The notes under the pieces were generated by a model. The model saw only the letters and a list, made by a program, of their open reading frames with translations, searched no databases and was not told the DNA's origin. Positions 60,801 through 64,000 of a DNA stretch of 64,000 nt are shown here, piece by piece. This DNA comes from Puffinus mauretanicus. Lineage: Eukaryota; Chordata; Aves; Procellariiformes; Procellariidae. The number at the start of each line of letters is the position of its first letter. Within the stretch, counting starts at the first letter, position 1. Location: the NCBI GenBank assembly GCA_023333565.1, contig JAJKFH010004158.1, positions 2,124,879-2,188,878 on the forward strand, written 5' to 3'. A program made the position numbers and the translations under genes.

Positions 60801-63139
60801 CAAAATTTGCATGAATTTTAATTGTTGAATAAAACCATAAAGTATATTTTTTTCCTGAAATTCATTGCCACTTCTTAGTTCTATTTCTGTCTGGTAGAAG
60901 GAGAAGCAGCGCAGGAACGCAGAGTTGCACCCTCACCGTTTTTGTTCATTTTTGTATTCTCGCATGTATAAGGCAGAATATAACCCAACATACTTGAACC
61001 TCAGTAAAGAGCTTCACATCACATCCCTCCCTTTTCTTTGCATATTGCGTTTTGAAACCCAAATGATGGATTATAAATTCAGACCAGGGTTACCGAGCTA
61101 TTCCATGGTGCCCAGGGAGGCTGCATGAATTCATTTTACACCTCCTCCAACAGCACGTTCTCTGTTCTCACTAAAAACGCGAGCACTGGACTGAAGTTCA
61201 CCTTCACAGTGGTCGGAGCAAACTGCGATGCATCTCCCCCGTACTGCTTGGGTGACAGCGTGGCCCAATGCCTTTAGGTGCAGTCTATCCTTGTGCTGCT
61301 TGTGAATGTGAGTTTCATCTCAAGCATTCACACCTCATTTTTTATCGATTAAAGTAGGTTGAAAAGCTCAGAAAAAAAGGTATTCTTTTTAAAGGCTTTT
61401 TGAAATTGTAAAAAACACTATTTAACTGTGTGGGTTTCTCCCCCCACTTTGTATTCCTCTGCACCTATGCTTACCTGGAAAAAGTTCCTGAGACAGGTGG
61501 GGGGAAAAAGAACAACAACAAAAAAAAAAGAGTAGAGAGGTTCAAAGTCTACTCTTCCAGTGATTTACAAGTGGGTATTTTTCATAAGATTAAAAACCAA
61601 TAAATGTTAAGTTATTTTTAATCTCTTCTGGAACAAATCCATTTCCAAAAGTTTGGCTGTCAAAACCCAGCAAGCCAATTTGCACCTAAAATCCTTCACT
61701 CGCTCACTTTCATTCCACTTTGAGAACTGCAGTAGAAATTCAAGGTCGCCTGATGTATGAGTCTTTTTTTGGTGTTGCTTGTTGTTACGGAATATAAAGT
61801 GTAGAAGACCCAGGACTGAGGCTTCCTTTTTTCCCTTAATAACTGTATTATGTTGTCATTCAGCTTCGCAGCAGGGATGCAAAACTCTCCTTTGAATTAC
61901 TGGCATGTCAGTAACTCACTTGCCACATGCTGCTTTCTGAAGGAAAAATACCCTCCAAAACCCATCAAAGTCTACCTTTCCTTTGATGCGGACAACAATT
62001 CCAGACCCTTATTTCAGCCATTTGTGCAATGAACTCTGACATGAGTATTAATACCTTGGTCCTTGTTTTCTATATGCTTGTTCGTTCACTTTGCCACCAA
62101 TGTTGATGACAGTATCCAAATGTCTTGATGCAAGGTACAAGGAAACAGGATGGCTCTCCTGAACATACTACACAGTGCAAAGAAAACGGTCCGTCTTTTC
62201 ACGTACAGCAACCGCACCGAGATTCACACAGACTGGAAGAATGGCTCCGCTGTTTCTTCTCTCATTTATTCTCCAGAGAGGAGTTGTTAAAAATATTTTG
62301 CTTTTGATGTATCTGCATAGATTACAGGCAGACAAGCTGCTGACCACAAGGGTATACACAGAGAGTTTGCCTGTTAACCACTCACCCTGCGTTTGTTCCA
62401 CATCCACAAAGATTTGCAGCTCCAGAGCTGAACTTGGGGTGAGCAGTTCAAACAAATCCCAAATCTCCAAGCTGAATTCAAACGGCTCGGTTTCACCTTC
62501 CGTATCAAAAGCATACATATTTATGGAGATAAAGGTATACGCAAGCCCTGATGTACTCAGAAGGCTGGTGAACTTTAGCCTACACCTGGAGATGACTCTC
62601 CTTTGCTTAGATCTGCTTAGGAATTACATGTTTGATTTTTAAATTTTTTTAAATGAACATTAAAAAAGCAGTGACTGCATGGAGTTGCTTTTGCAAACAG
62701 ATTCATATATGAGCATTTCCTGAAGAACTACTTTTATTGCTTTTCTGCCACTCAGTACTATAGTTTGGAAAATGAAAGATGTACTATTCAAAAAACTAAA
62801 ATCGTCTTGGCCGTGCACCGTGTAACACCATTCACCTACTAAAATTAGCAGTAGTTTCTTCCTAAAGAAGTTTTTTAAAGGGAAACAAAAATACTTAGAA
62901 ATGTTTTCCCATGAAACCTGCTGTACAGCCACAGACCTGAACTTCTAATTTTTGCAGACCTGAAACCACGTTGGAGTCCAAACTGTTGTCTCAAATGCTG
63001 CTGCAAACATTTCTTGCAGCCTGATGTTGAACACAGCCTTGTGTCCTTTAACTACAAGATAGTCTTCCCTCCTACAAAAGGCACCTGAACAGAGGGAAAG
63101 CAGTCTCAGACCCTTGCTGAACCCACAGGGATGGGGATA
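57871..63139. other. non-coding, nothing recognised
   Basis: Short ORFs on both strands, none recognisable. A-rich runs lie near 60702-60720 and 61519-61530. T-rich tracts recur. No transposon, RNA gene or distinct regulatory cluster stands out, although several AT-rich patches (59.5-59.7, 61.3-61.7, 62.6-62.9 kb) are present. Confidence 0.5.
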
Positions 63140-63213
63140 ACTTTGGTGTGGCCACTGAGAGGGTTTTTGGGCAAGTTGCTTGACCTTTCCACTTTTCCTG
63201 CTGTTAAAACAAG
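63140..63213 (+). mobile_element. possible MIR SINE fossil, plus strand
   Basis: TTTGGGCAAGTTGCTTGACC followed by TTTCC and TTTTCCTGCTGTTAAAAC parallels the plus-strand MIR core, recalled as CTTGGGCAAGTTACTTAACCTC then TTTCCTCATCTGTAAAAT. The first 18 bases match with about three differences. Flanks are diverged. Confidence 0.5.
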
Positions 63214-64000
63214 TGAGCAAGCCTGAGGTCCTTCTGCAAAGCCCTGCATTGAATCTGTAACTTCAAAATTAAGGACAGAAGAAAGTAACTTCACTGGACT
63301 TTGTGTATACTTCAACTTATGAAAGAAATATTTTGCTAACCTGAGGCTGAAGTAATTTTCCTTGCATCAAATATATATTTCTTTTGAAGGAAGTAGTTTG
63401 TAAAACATTCTGGCTGCAGGGGAGGAGAAAGATATGCAGGTCCACAGCTGCTTTACTGCTGCCTTGTTACCTCTGCAGGACTTGGCAGCCTTTGGTAGGG
63501 CAAGCACTCTTTTACTGGATTTGGTCCAGTCTCCTGTTAGCCATAGGAGGTGAAATGTTCAGAGGTGAAATAACACAACAGGTTCGGTGTAATTTAGGGC
63601 TCCTTGGGTGAATATTTGTTTACCGTGTAAGGATAGTCAATAAATATTTTCATTATAGTTGCCCACCCCACTAAATGTGGGGTGTCGGAATGTTCCTCAG
63701 AATAAAAGCACCCTAAATTCAGCTGTGTGACTTGGAGAGAGCTACCCAAGCCCCTCACCGGGAAAGACACGCAATTCTCTGAACACAGCACCCAGCCCAG
63801 AGTCAAGGCCGATCCTGTTCCAACGCAGCCTAAGGAACACATACCTTCAGGCACTGGACCGCGACATATGGCAAACGCCGAGCTGTGACAGCAGTGAGGT
63901 GTTTGGGAGAAGACACACGACAAACCTTACAGCCAGCAACAACGATGAAGCTGTGCAGGCATCGGTCAACGCAAATTTTGCGCGCTTCAGCTGTTAAACA
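63214..64000. other. non-coding, nothing recognised
   Basis: The last 800 bases hold short unrecognised ORFs (one of 109 codons on the minus strand) and no repeat or RNA gene. The window ends in ordinary single-copy-looking sequence. Confidence 0.5.

Noticed and set aside
1..64000. CRISPR arrays, tRNA, rRNA, snRNA, operons, toxin or phage systems
   Set aside because: None of the required repeats, box motifs or coding arrangements are visible; the DNA is vertebrate noncoding sequence.

Overview
This window is nuclear DNA from a bird, and I find no gene in it that I can support. Two things show the lineage. The first is a 5'-truncated CR1 LINE on the minus strand (54601-55030), with the octamer-type 3' end and the carboxy-terminal reverse-transcriptase ORF typical of bird CR1. 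The second is a lone endogenous-retrovirus LTR of the abundant avian ERVL-like type on the plus strand (about 52030-52612). Only two clear transposon copies in 64 kb also fits a compact avian genome. The CR1 and LTR subtypes suggest a neoavian rather than a galliform bird, but that is a guess from memory.

Layout. Positions 1-52000 are single-copy-looking sequence with mono- and oligonucleotide runs (T17 at 1611, G12 at 3380, A17 at 7158, T15 at 28029, T19 at 28466). Several small local duplications lie within it (14040, 14299, 25596/25704, 37365, 37817). The LTR and the CR1 sit close together at 52.0-55.0 kb. From 55 kb to the end the sequence is again single-copy-looking, with small repeats (55458, 57697). 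Several stretches resemble fossils of the ancient MIR SINE: 21810, 34849, 42045, 45385, 48555 and 63140. The best is at 42045-42135.

The ORFs on both strands are short (the longest is about 204 codons and lies across A/T runs). They look like no protein family I know, and none forms a convincing exon chain, apart from the CR1 fragment. No tRNA, rRNA, snRNA, CRISPR array, bacterial-type operon or coding system is visible. The window is best read as intergenic or deep-intronic DNA, probably a gene desert.

What the desert may contain is regulation. About 18 patches are AT-rich, lack repeats and are packed with homeodomain, POU, SOX, TCF/LEF, MEF2 or MEIS/TGIF-like words. They have the texture of conserved noncoding elements. 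The most striking are at 6.7, 12.9, 27.0, 40.6-41.1, 44.6, 45.65, 50.2, 51.65 and 57.8 kb. Some carry perfect or near-perfect inverted repeats (9125, 12922, 20258, 20894, 45706, 57788). These are inferences from composition and motif only. Whole-genome alignment of birds, crocodilians and mammals would settle them. I found no exciting coding system and do not claim one.
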